This document shows positions 50,669-59,800 of a stretch of DNA of 64,000 nucleotides, piece after piece (position 1 is the first letter of the stretch; each line of letters begins with the position of its first letter). Location of the stretch: contig JASGKY010000037.1 in assembly GCA_049840435.1 (NCBI GenBank), forward strand, positions 12,911 through 76,910, read 5' to 3'. The position numbers and the translations under genes were made by a program. Under the pieces are notes generated by a model. It worked only from the letters and a program-made list of their open reading frames with translations. It was not told the DNA's origin and searched no databases. The DNA is from JADLHS01 sp049840435. GTDB lineage: Bacteria > Verrucomicrobiota > Verrucomicrobiia > Limisphaerales > JADLHS01.

Positions 50669-51955
50669 TTACTTGCCGACCAGATGCACGGTCGGCATCG
50701 GGAGCAGGAATTTGCCGCCGCGGTTCAGGAAGTCGGACTCACGTTTCTTGAATTCGTCCATGAAATGCCACGGCAAAACGAGGTAATAATCCGGCTTCTT
50801 CTTGCGCGATTCTTCCTCGGAAATGATCGGGATGTTCGTACCGATGGTGAAACTGCCGTGCTTGATGGGATTACGGTCGGCGACGGCGGGGACGAGGTCG
50901 GGCGTGATGCCGATGTATTGCAACGTCGTGTTACCCTTGGTGGATGCGCCGTAACCGTGGACGAGCTTCTTCTGCTTCTTGGCCTTGATCAGGAACGCGC
51001 GCATGTCCTTGCGGATCTTCTCGATGTTCTTGCGAAACGCGGCATAGGGCGCGTCGGTATCAATCGCGAGTTCAAATTCCTCCAAGCGCAGTAACGACAC
51101 GCGTTCGATAGCTTCAGGCGTTGGTTTCACTTTGCCTTTGTGTCCGACGGCGATGCGAAAGCTACCACCATTGCAGTCGTTCAACGTGACATCTACGACT
51201 TCGAGATCGTGTTCGGCGAACAATCGTTCCATCGGCGCGAGCGAATAATACTCCAAGTGCTCGTGGCAGATGGTATCGAAGCTGTTCATCTTGAGCATCA
51301 GCGGGAGATAGCTCAGCTCCAACACCCAGATGCCGTCTTCGTGCAGGGATTCCTTGATGTCGCCGACGAAGGCATGCGGGTTTTCCAGGTCATAGAACAT
51401 CGCGATGGACGTGATGACCTTGGGTTTTTCGTGCGGATAAACTGAGCGCAGCGCGGCGGCGGAGAAAAAGTCGTTCACGACCTGCAAGCCGGCGGCTTTG
51501 GCGTGTTCGACCATGTTGGACGGATCAATGCCGAGGCGGCGCAGGCCCTGGGTTTGATAGGACTTGAGCAACGTGCCGTCGTTGCAACCGATGTCGAGCA
51601 CGAGGTCGCCGGCGGAAAGTTTCACGGTGTCTTCGCCAAACTTGGCGATGCCGGCAAGGTGATCGCGCATGCTCTGGTTGATACCGGAGCGGTAGAAATA
51701 CGCGCGATACAGAATACGTGGAGGAACACTGTGGCGGAGCTGGACCAATCCGCAGGCTTCCTGGTCAAGCGCGGGATCGCAGCGGACGAGGTCCATTGGG
51801 ATGCGGCGACCAACGGGCGGCTTGCCATCGGGCGCGGCGAAGGAGCCGGCGATGTATTGGTCGCCCAGCGACAGAACCGGCGTCAGCGCCTTGCTGCCAC
51901 AGATGCGGCAGGTGCTACGCGTCACGAGAATCGGCGAAAATAACGGTGCAGACAT
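50669..51955 (-). CDS. SAM-dependent sugar C-methyltransferase (Methyltransf_13/14 type)
   Basis: 428 residues from the ATG at 51955 (MSAPLFSPILVTRST). The N-terminal zinc-binding part has CRICGSKALTPVLSLG and later Cys. The SAM domain has VLDIGCNDGTLLKSY (about 115-130) and SIAMFYDLENPHAFV. The segment CHEHLEYYSLAPME is typical of this group. The C-terminal Methyltransf_14 part has VHGYGASTKGNTTLQYIG. These enzymes methylate carbon atoms of NDP-keto-deoxysugars, such as TylC3-like proteins. The adjacent gmd would supply the keto-sugar, though the exact substrate is not known. The frame is intact. Confidence 0.9.
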   Translation of the reverse strand: MSAPLFSPILVTRSTCRICGSKALTPVLSLGDQYIAGSFAAPDGKPPVGRRIPMDLVRCDPALDQEACGLVQLRHSVPPRILYRAYFYRSGINQSMRDHLAGIAKFGEDTVKLSAGDLVLDIGCNDGTLLKSYQTQGLRRLGIDPSNMVEHAKAAGLQVVNDFFSAAALRSVYPHEKPKVITSIAMFYDLENPHAFVGDIKESLHEDGIWVLELSYLPLMLKMNSFDTICHEHLEYYSLAPMERLFAEHDLEVVDVTLNDCNGGSFRIAVGHKGKVKPTPEAIERVSLLRLEEFELAIDTDAPYAAFRKNIEKIRKDMRAFLIKAKKQKKLVHGYGASTKGNTTLQYIGITPDLVPAVADRNPIKHGSFTIGTNIPIISEEESRKKKPDYYLVLPWHFMDEFKKRESDFLNRGGKFLLPMPTVHLVGK

Positions 51956-52028
51956 GCGGGGAAAGCTGGCGAAGAAGCCGCTCTGAGGCAAGGCAGAACC
52001 GGTTCGCGAGGAAGATTGGGGGCGGGCG

Positions 52029-52580
52029 GTGAATTTTTCGCAGCCGAATCAAAAACATTGCCAAGCGGAAATTGGCTCGGCCACCATCGTGGGCGTGAAT
52101 TTCCGGGACAAAATCATCACGGGCAGCGAATTGCCGGCCTGGCGCGAAAAGCTGCGGCAGCAAGGGCGGAAGCTGGTGGTGACCAACGGCTGTTTCGACC
52201 TGCTGCACGTCGGGCACGTAACTTATCTTGAAGCCGCGCGGAATCAGGGTGACGAACTGCTCGTTGGCGTCAACAGCGATGCTGCGGTGCGGGAATTGAA
52301 GGGCCCGACACGTCCGGTAAATGGTGAGGCGGATCGCCTCGCCGTGCTGGCGGCATTGCAAAGTGTGAGCGGCGTGTGTCTGTTCACCGAGAAACGCGCC
52401 ACGCATTTTTTGGAGCAGGCGCAACCCGATGTTTACGTCAAAGGTGGCGATTACACTCTGGAAACTCTCGACCCGGATGAGCGGCGTGCTGTTGAGCGCG
52501 CCGGGGGAAAGATTATCATCATTCCATCGGTGTCAGACAAATCCACGACTGCGACGCTCCAAAAGATTCAGGCCGGTTGA
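52029..52580 (+). CDS. rfaE2: RfaE2-type D-glycero-beta-D-manno-heptose 1-phosphate nucleotidyltransferase
   Basis: 183 residues. It activates a heptose 1-phosphate with ATP to give ADP-heptose for lipopolysaccharide or related glycans. The cytidylyltransferase-like motif is TNGCFDLLHVGHVTYLEAAR, then GVNSDAAVRELKG, RPVNGEADRL and DVYVKGGDYTLETL. The E. coli HldE protein has a kinase domain in front; here only the nucleotidyltransferase half is present. The start could be the GTG at 52029 or the later GTGs at 52089 and 52095. The last gives the more usual N-terminus. It is divergent from the methyltransferase gene, with about 70 bases between them. Confidence 0.9.
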   Translation: MNFSQPNQKHCQAEIGSATIVGVNFRDKIITGSELPAWREKLRQQGRKLVVTNGCFDLLHVGHVTYLEAARNQGDELLVGVNSDAAVRELKGPTRPVNGEADRLAVLAALQSVSGVCLFTEKRATHFLEQAQPDVYVKGGDYTLETLDPDERRAVERAGGKIIIIPSVSDKSTTATLQKIQAG

Positions 52581-52613
52581 ACAACGACTCCTGATCATCC
52601 GTTTTCCACGCCC

Positions 52614-53708
52614 ATGCGTTTCTTAATGTTGAACTGGCGCGACCCGAAGAATCCTCTCGCGGGCGGGGCGGAACGAGTGTCGCAAGCCTATCTCGCCGGA
52701 CTCGTGCAGCGCGGGCATGAGGTCTATTGGTTCGCGTATGATTTCCCTGGCGGCGCACCAACCGAGACGATTGACGGCATCAAAATTGTTCGGGGCGGCG
52801 GCAAGTTTTCTTCCATTCGTCACGCCAAGCGTTGGTGTCGGCAGCAACCCAAGTTCGATTTGGTGATTGATCAACATCACGGCATCCCATGGTTCGCGCC
52901 GTGGTGGTGCGGCACAAGATGCGTCGCCTATATCCACGAGGTGCTCGGGCCGATCTGGGGGTCGTTTTATCCTTGGCCCGTCAGCATGTTCGGGCGTTGG
53001 CAGGAACGGTGGACGCATCGCTTTTACGCGAAGCAACCGTTCTGGACGCCGTCGGATTCCACCCGCAAAGACCTGGAGCGCCACGGCGTGCGCTCGGTGA
53101 AAGTGCTGCCAAACGGTTGCGACACTGCGCCCTTGCCGGAATTGCCGGCGAAGAATCTTTCGCAGCCGCTGCGGCTCATCACCGTGTGCCGCTTGGCCCC
53201 GAACAAGCGCGTGGATCATGTGGTGGCCGCTGTGGGGCTGCTCGTAAAACAAAACGTCGCAGTGCACCTGACCATTGTCGGCGGTGGCGAGGTGCGGCCC
53301 CAACTCGAAGCACAGGTGCAGCAACTCGGCTTGAGCCCACACGTCGAATTCACCGGTTCGCTGGCGGAAGCCGAGAAGAATGCGCGGCTGATGCAGGCGC
53401 ATCTGCTGTTGCACACGTCGGTTCGCGAAGGCTGGGGGCTCAATGTTATTGAGGCCAATGCACTCGGCACACCGGCGGTGGTTTATCCCGTGGCGGGCTT
53501 GGTGGATTCCACCGTGGATCGGCAGACTGGCTGGGTGGTGGCTAACGAAACGCCTGAGGCCTTGGTAGCGCAATTGCAGGCCTTGCTTAGTAATCCTGCT
53601 GATTATGACACGTGCCGCCACCGCGCCTGGCAGCGGGCGCATAAGTTTCAATGGCCGGTAGTATTAGCACAGACGTGCGATTGGCTGGAGCAGCAGGCTC
53701 AAGCCTGA
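52614..53708 (+). CDS. Glycosyltransferase family 4
   Basis: 364 residues with a GT-B fold. It starts MRFLMLNWRDPKNPLAGGAERVSQ, with the glycine-rich acceptor loop. The C-terminal half has VKVLPNGCDTAPLPE, LITVCRLAPNKRVDHVV, VEFTGSLAEAEKNARLM and VREGWGLNVIEANALGTPAV. The last contains the Glu-x7-Glu pattern that binds the nucleotide sugar. Its donor and acceptor are unknown. It lies 34 bases after the rfaE2-type gene and probably works in the same polysaccharide pathway as the gmd cluster. The frame is intact. Confidence 0.9.
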   Translation: MRFLMLNWRDPKNPLAGGAERVSQAYLAGLVQRGHEVYWFAYDFPGGAPTETIDGIKIVRGGGKFSSIRHAKRWCRQQPKFDLVIDQHHGIPWFAPWWCGTRCVAYIHEVLGPIWGSFYPWPVSMFGRWQERWTHRFYAKQPFWTPSDSTRKDLERHGVRSVKVLPNGCDTAPLPELPAKNLSQPLRLITVCRLAPNKRVDHVVAAVGLLVKQNVAVHLTIVGGGEVRPQLEAQVQQLGLSPHVEFTGSLAEAEKNARLMQAHLLLHTSVREGWGLNVIEANALGTPAVVYPVAGLVDSTVDRQTGWVVANETPEALVAQLQALLSNPADYDTCRHRAWQRAHKFQWPVVLAQTCDWLEQQAQA

Positions 53709-53714
53709 TCTGAT

Positions 53715-53734
53715 GGGGGCAGTTGCTGTCCCCC
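53715..53734 (+). terminator. Hairpin after the glycosyltransferase gene
   Basis: GGGGGCAG pairs with CTG(T)CCCCC around TTG with one bulged base, six bases after the stop. No T-run follows, so it is a weak terminator candidate or an RNA-stabilising structure. Confidence 0.4.
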
Positions 53735-53795
53735 GACCCCACATGGGCGTGCCGATTGACTTGCCGGGGGGCTTTGTTAGCGTCCCCACCGCGAC

Positions 53796-55666
53796 ATGTT
53801 GAATAAATGGTTCCATCGCCTCACGCAGATTGCGTCGGACCGATTTGTTTCCGCCAAAGAAGATATCTTCTCGCTGGAGACGAATCTGACGCGGTTTGAG
53901 CGCTTCTTCCATTTCTGGGTGTTGGTCTGTCGCAGCTTCGTCCGTAATCGCTGCCCCGTGCGCGCCTCGGCGCTTTCATACACGACGATGCTGGCGTTGA
54001 TTCCAATGCTGGCCATCGCCATTGGGGTGACCAACGCCATTCTCGAATCCAAGGGTGAAGCCCAGATCCGCGCATTCATCGAAGAAGCGGTGGAACGCAT
54101 CGCGCCCACGCCCGCCAGCACAAACCAGCAGGAGCGGATGGTGCCGATGGAATTGCCTGATTTGACGGAGGGGTTAGACAAAATTCAGTTCGGCGAAGAA
54201 AAATTGCGGACCAAACAATCCAACCCACTGTTGCTTGCGTCCACCAATGCAACGGACGCTGCGCTGATTGTTGCCTTGGAATTAACCACGACCAATTCGC
54301 CAGCAGGCACGAATCAGGTGGATTCCGCCAACCGCGATGGCATAGCGCAGGCGAAACAGAGCGCGGCCCAACAGGCGGCGAATATGATCTATGAATTTGC
54401 CAAGAAAAGTTCCAGCGCCACGTTGGGGTTCACCGGCATGTTCTTTCTCATCGTCACGGCCATCCTGACGTTGACCCGGGTGGAAGAGACGTTCAACGAC
54501 ATCTGGGGGGTGACGCGGGGACGCGATTGGTGGTCGCGCATCACAAATTATACCTTCACGATCGGCTTCGGGCCGGTGTTGTTGATTTTTGCGTTGGGAT
54601 TGATGAATAGTCCGAGTTTTCAAAAACCCCGCGAGTTGCTGCACGTCGTGCCGTTTTTGAACCGTTGCTTACCAGTATTCTGCCGTTGCTGATCATTTGT
54701 TTCACCTTCGCGATGGTTTACAAACTTGTGCCGAACACCAAGGTGGATTTTGGTGCCGCTTTCATCGGTGGTTCACTTGCGGGGCTGGCGTGGCATGGTT
54801 ACAACCAGCTTGGTTGGTTGCTGGCTGGCCAAGCGGTAAGAGCAAACGCCGTGTACGCTAGCTTGTTCATTATTCCGCTATTGATGGCTGGCCTTTACAT
54901 GATCTGGCTTACGGTATTGTTCGGAGCGCAAGTGGCCTATGCCTATCAGAATCGCGCCTCTTATCTGCAAGACCGGTTGGTCGAAAATGTGAACCAACGC
55001 GGGCGCGAGTTTGTGGCATTGCGCTTGATGACGTGCATCGGACAGCGTTTTCAACGCGGTCTGGCGCCTGCCACCGTAAAGGAAATATCCGTCGAACTCG
55101 GCATTCCCAGCAAGCTGGTGCAACAGGTCATGCGTACGTTGCTCGCGGCGCATCTGGTCGTAGAAGTCAGCGGCGCGGAAACCGGTTACTCGCCCGCGCG
55201 CCCGCTGGAAACCATCAATTGCCATCACATCCTCGTGGCGATGCGCGCCACGCACGGACAAGAGCCCGCGACGCGTGACGAGCCGGTGCGGATCGAGGTG
55301 CTCGGGGAGTTTGCGCGCATTCAAGCTGCGGAAGAGCAAGCGGCCGCTTCTGTGTCCATGCTGACTTTGGTGAGTCGCGCGCAGGCTCGCTTGGAACTGG
55401 CCGCTCCGCCGGAGCCGGGCAAGCCCATCAATGTTTCTGCCGATATCACCGCTGTGGATGCGCCAATGTTTGTGAGCGCTGCGGTGGGTTCAACCCCGGC
55501 GGTGTCTTTCTCTGAACCTGCCGCGCCTGCGTCTTCAACCACCGATTCAACCAAGGAACAGGTGAAACTGGTTTCAACCCCGAAACCAAAACCAGTTGCC
55601 TCTGCTCCCACCAACGCGCCAACCAGTCCGATCTCCGAAGACGATAACCGAAGCTTTCCCTTATGA
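53796..55666 (+). CDS. YihY/BrkB family membrane protein with C-terminal winged-helix-like region (one frameshift)
   Basis: About 623 residues. YihY (once called RNase BN) is a six-helix inner-membrane protein of unclear role. Here the first helices are VRASALSYTTMLALIPMLAIAIG and SATLGFTGMFFLIVTAIL, with the family segment ETFNDIWGVTRGRDWWSR. The frame breaks near 54680. The second part has LPLLIICFTFAMVYKLVPN, FGAAFIGGSLAGLAWHG and YASLFIIPLLMAGLYMIWL. A loop of some 100 residues after the second helix is unusual. After the membrane part, RGLAPATVKEISVELGIP and RTLLAAHLVVEVSG look like a winged helix. A Pro/Ala/Thr-rich tail ends the protein. It overlaps ald by four bases. Confidence 0.87.
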
Positions 55667-56763
55667 TCATTGGCGTACCAAAAGAAATCAAAACTCAAGA
55701 ATACCGCGTGGCCTTGCTGCCGAGCGGTGCGTATCAACTCATCAAACGCGGCCACACCGTCGTCGTCGAACGCGGCGCGGGCGCGGGCGCGGGCTATCCC
55801 GATGCCGAATACGAGCGGGCGGGCGCGAAGCTCGTGGACAAACACGAGGCGGTGTTTGCGCAGGCCGACCTCATCATCAAGGTCAAAGAGCCGTTGCCCG
55901 CTGAATACGGTCTGCTGCGACCGGGGCAATTGCTGTTCACGTATCTGCACCTTGCGGCGAGCAAACCGCTTACCGAGGCGTTGATGAAATCCGGCGCGAC
56001 GTGCATCGCGTACGAAACCATCGAGGTGAACAAGCGCCTGCCGTTGCTCGAGCCGATGAGTGAAATCGCCGGGCGCATGAGCGTGCTCGTGGGTGGTTAT
56101 TTTCTCGCGAAACATTTTGGCGGTAGCGGCGTGTTGCTTGGTGGCGTGCCGGGCGTGTTGCCGGGAAAAGTCGTCGTGCTTGGCGGCGGCGCATCCGGCA
56201 TCAATGCCGCGCGCATGGCGCAGGGTCTCGGCGCGGACGTGACGATCCTCGAAGTGGACCTGGAGCGGATGCGTTTCCTCGACATCACGCTGCACACGGC
56301 GCACACGCTGTATTCCAGCGAGGCGCACCTGATGGATCTATTGCCCGATGTGGACCTGCTCATCGGCGCAGTGCTCGTGCCCGGGGCGAGAGCACCCAAG
56401 CTCATCAATCGCGAGATGCTGCGGAAGATGCGGCCCGGCAGCGTGCTGGTGGACATTGCGATTGACCAGGGCGGCTGCGCGGAGACGTCGCGTCCGACCA
56501 CACACGACAATCCGGTGTTTGTCGAGGAAGGCGTGACGCACTATTGCGTCGCCAACATGCCCGGCGCGTATGCTCGCACGGCGACGCAGGCCTTGACCAA
56601 TGTGACGTATCGCTTCCTCGAAACACTGGCGGACAACAGTCTCAGCGACGCCATCAATCGCCAACCGGCCTTGCTTGGCGGCATCAACGTGATGGGCGGC
56701 AAGGTGACGCACAAAGCCGTTGCCGAAGCGCACGGGATGGAATTCACCGTGCCGAAGATTTGA
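55663..56763 (+). CDS. ald: Alanine dehydrogenase
   Basis: NAD-dependent interconversion of L-alanine and pyruvate plus ammonia. It has 366 residues, the typical length. It starts MIIGVPKEIKTQEYRVAL. Catalytic residues lie in IIKVKEPLP (Lys) and FTYLHLAASKPL (His). The nucleotide-binding segment is VLGGGASGINAARMAQGLGA. Then come LIGAVLVPGARAPKLI and DIAIDQGGCAETS, followed by NMPGAYARTATQALTN. The frame is intact. Its start overlaps the stop of the YihY gene (ATGA), so translation is coupled. A terminator follows. Confidence 0.97.
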   Translation: MIIGVPKEIKTQEYRVALLPSGAYQLIKRGHTVVVERGAGAGAGYPDAEYERAGAKLVDKHEAVFAQADLIIKVKEPLPAEYGLLRPGQLLFTYLHLAASKPLTEALMKSGATCIAYETIEVNKRLPLLEPMSEIAGRMSVLVGGYFLAKHFGGSGVLLGGVPGVLPGKVVVLGGGASGINAARMAQGLGADVTILEVDLERMRFLDITLHTAHTLYSSEAHLMDLLPDVDLLIGAVLVPGARAPKLINREMLRKMRPGSVLVDIAIDQGGCAETSRPTTHDNPVFVEEGVTHYCVANMPGAYARTATQALTNVTYRFLETLADNSLSDAINRQPALLGGINVMGGKVTHKAVAEAHGMEFTVPKI

Positions 56764-56785
56764 GCTGTCGCAGGTATGAGATTTC

Positions 56786-56814
56786 AGGCCGGAGAGCGAT
56801 CTCCGGCCTTTTTT
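56786..56814 (+). terminator. Rho-independent terminator after ald
   Basis: Perfect 10-bp stem AGGCCGGAGA/TCTCCGGCCT with a GCGA tetraloop, followed by a run of six T, 22 bases after the ald stop. Confidence 0.92.
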
Positions 56815-56836
56815 ATTGGTCCGCGTTGCGGCGACG

Positions 56837-59800
56837 TTATTGGATTCGCCGCACCCGATAGAAGCGTTGAGTCACGCCGGGCGTGTCCGTGATGATCAGG
56901 GTCGTGGTGGTGGCAAAGTTGTCGTTGCCCAGTGGCAACCAGATCGGATCGCTGAGCGCATCTTTGTATTCCACGCGATAGGTGTGGCCAAGTTCGGTGG
57001 GGAACGTCAGTTGGAATGAGCCGTCGAATTGATTGGCGAAGCTGGCGATGGTCGGTGATTGGGATGCTGGAGGTAGGACATTCGCTGCTGCCGGGCTGGG
57101 GTTGGGCATGAACAATCGCAGCCCGCCCGCATCGGGATAACGTCCTTCGCTAATGTTCGCCGTCTGGCTGCCAAACGCGACAAAGTCAATCAGCGTCCCA
57201 TCCGGGGCGAAGAGGCCGATGGCTTCGCCGTCCTTCGAGAGCTTGAAGGGAACATGTAGTGCGGGGTCGTTGGTGCTGTTGGCGGAAGTTTTGTCATCAG
57301 CCCAGACGTGGAGGAAGCCGTTGGGTGAAATGATGTAGCCAGCGGGGATCTGGTATTGGAACGGATTGCCGAAATTATCCGTCAGGTAGTAACCACTCAG
57401 ATCTGCGGGGGTGGCGGCGGTGTTGTAGAGTTCGAACCAGTCGTCGTATTTGCTGGTGGCGGGATCAAGCAGGAACGCGGTGTTCTCCGCCATCCATTCA
57501 TTGATGCTGACGGCGATGGGGGCAGCGAGGGCATTGTTCGTTCCGCTCGGCGTGGGATAATACATGGATTCGCGATGGAATGGCTGGCCATCCGGAAAGT
57601 CGCCGTAGGAATGGTTGGCGGACAACGGCTGGTAGTTGAGGTAATCCACAATTTGCGGACTGCCGGAAACGATTCGTGCAAGCGCCACCGCTCCGCCTGC
57701 GGGATTCAGGCGGAAGCTCGTGTGTAAAATTGAACCGGAGGTCTGCGCGGTCTGACCGTCGAGCCACACGACGAGGAACTGGCCGGGTGCAATCGTTACG
57801 CCGGCAGGAAAAGCCCATTGGGTCGGGCTAGCGTAGTTCGTGCCGAGATAAAATCCATTCAAACTGATCGTGCTGGTGCCGGAATTGAAGAGTTCGAGCC
57901 ACGGTTCGCGTTCGCTGAAATTGTCGGCTGGCCCGGTGAGGTTTTCCGCCTGCACTTCGTTCAGCCACAACGACGGAAATTCCGGCAACGTGGCGATGAC
58001 GGAGTTAGCGGCGCCGGGAGTTTGCCGCGTCACGGTGCTATAACTCCAGTTGGCCACGCGGCTGTTGTCTTGGGCGGCGTCGCGCAACTGCAGAGCTGTG
58101 CCGGGTTGGGCGAGCGGCGTGGTGGGCCAGGGGGCAGTTGTTTCATAGCGTATGCGGTCCACGACGAGGTCCTGTTCCGGGGTGAGTCCGGGTTGGATCA
58201 GCGACAGCGTTTCGCCATCAGACTGAAGATTTCCGTTGAATGTGCCAAACACGGGGACGAGCGAACTGTAAGTGGCGGCAAAAACGACACTGCTTTTCGC
58301 CAGCACCAGATATTTTTGCGGCGCCAGCACTGGTGCCAGCCGGGAAGGTGTAATCCAACCCGTTGATCACCCAACCCGAAAGGTCGAAAGTTGTATTGGT
58401 TGAGCGATTAAACAGTTCGATGTATTCGCCGTCGGGTGTCGCGGCATTGAACATGATTTCGTTGATGACCACGTTGCCGACCGGGGACGCGGGCACACCG
58501 GTGTTTTCCACAGATACAACGTAGCTGCTGCCGATGGAATTGCCGTTGCGGTCGCGCGCTGCGACCGTCCAGTTGAATGTTCCACTGCCGACAGGCACGG
58601 TGAGACTCCAGCCGGTGAGTGCTGTCCAAGTCGGAGTGTAACTCACGCCGTTGACCATGATAGAAACAACTTCAACTGGAGCCGTGCCGGTCAATGTCAC
58701 ACTATTGGTCGTTGTGGCGAGCGTGGTGGCGTTGAGCGCAAAGGCGGTAGAATTGGCGCTGGCGGTTGTGGAAATGATGCTGGTGCGGCGGTTGGAGATC
58801 CAGTTTTTGGTGGTGGTCGGAGCGGTGGCGGAGATTCCCGCGGCGGTGATCGCAGCGTATTTAGCGTCGAGCATCGGATTGATTATGCCGGCTTGCATGA
58901 TGCCGTTCGCCAAATCGTTCAACGCGCGATAATACATCCGGCCATACTTAGGTCTGGCGGCCATCTGCGACCAGGCGTTGTCGGCGAAGCCGAACAATCC
59001 GGCCGTCGCCAGGTTGTTGTCCAAGCAAATGCCCAGATCAATGGTGAACAATGTCCACCGATGGTTCGGACTGATCCAGGCATCGGCGTTTTGGCCGGAG
59101 CCGGAAGAGCCGAAGCAGTCCCAGTTGCCGGCGGCGTGGTTGGCGGCGGAGACGCGCATCCAGTTCTCCACATCCACCACATTTTCGATGATGCTTTCGT
59201 AGTTGGACTGGCCGTAGGCGTTGGCCGCGGTGATCAAAGCATAGACGTTGGTAAAATTGCTTAGCGAGCCTGGGGAATCCTTCAACGCCCAAATTGGCCG
59301 GTACCGCGCGGGCTTTATAGGCGCCGCTGGTGGTGGTGCTATTGCACCAGCGCACATTCCGAGCGCAACGTCGTGCTCGAACCATCATACCAACGTTGCA
59401 GCTTGTAGAACTGTCCCTCCGCATCGTCGGAAAAATATTCGTCCTGGGCACCGCCAGCGGTGGGGCGGCAGGCATCTTCCATGAGTTTGCCGCGGCGGGT
59501 GCCGTTGACATAGACCGCTACCAGCCGGCGATTCATCCACGGAGCACCCACCTGCCGCAGGAATGTGTTTGCGGCGATTTCGCGTTGCAGGGTTGCATCG
59601 TTGAGGACGCTGGTGATGGTGTCGTTCTGGATGTCGTTGCCGGGCCAATGGATTTTGTTGAAGGACGAATAGCCCAGCAGGCGATCATCTTTGGGCATGG
59701 ACCAGACGTAGTGGCAGGCTTTGTTTCCAGCCGGCCCATCGTAGGAAGGCGAATGCCATGGGCTGCCCGAGTAACGACCGCCCATGTTGTAAATGACGCG

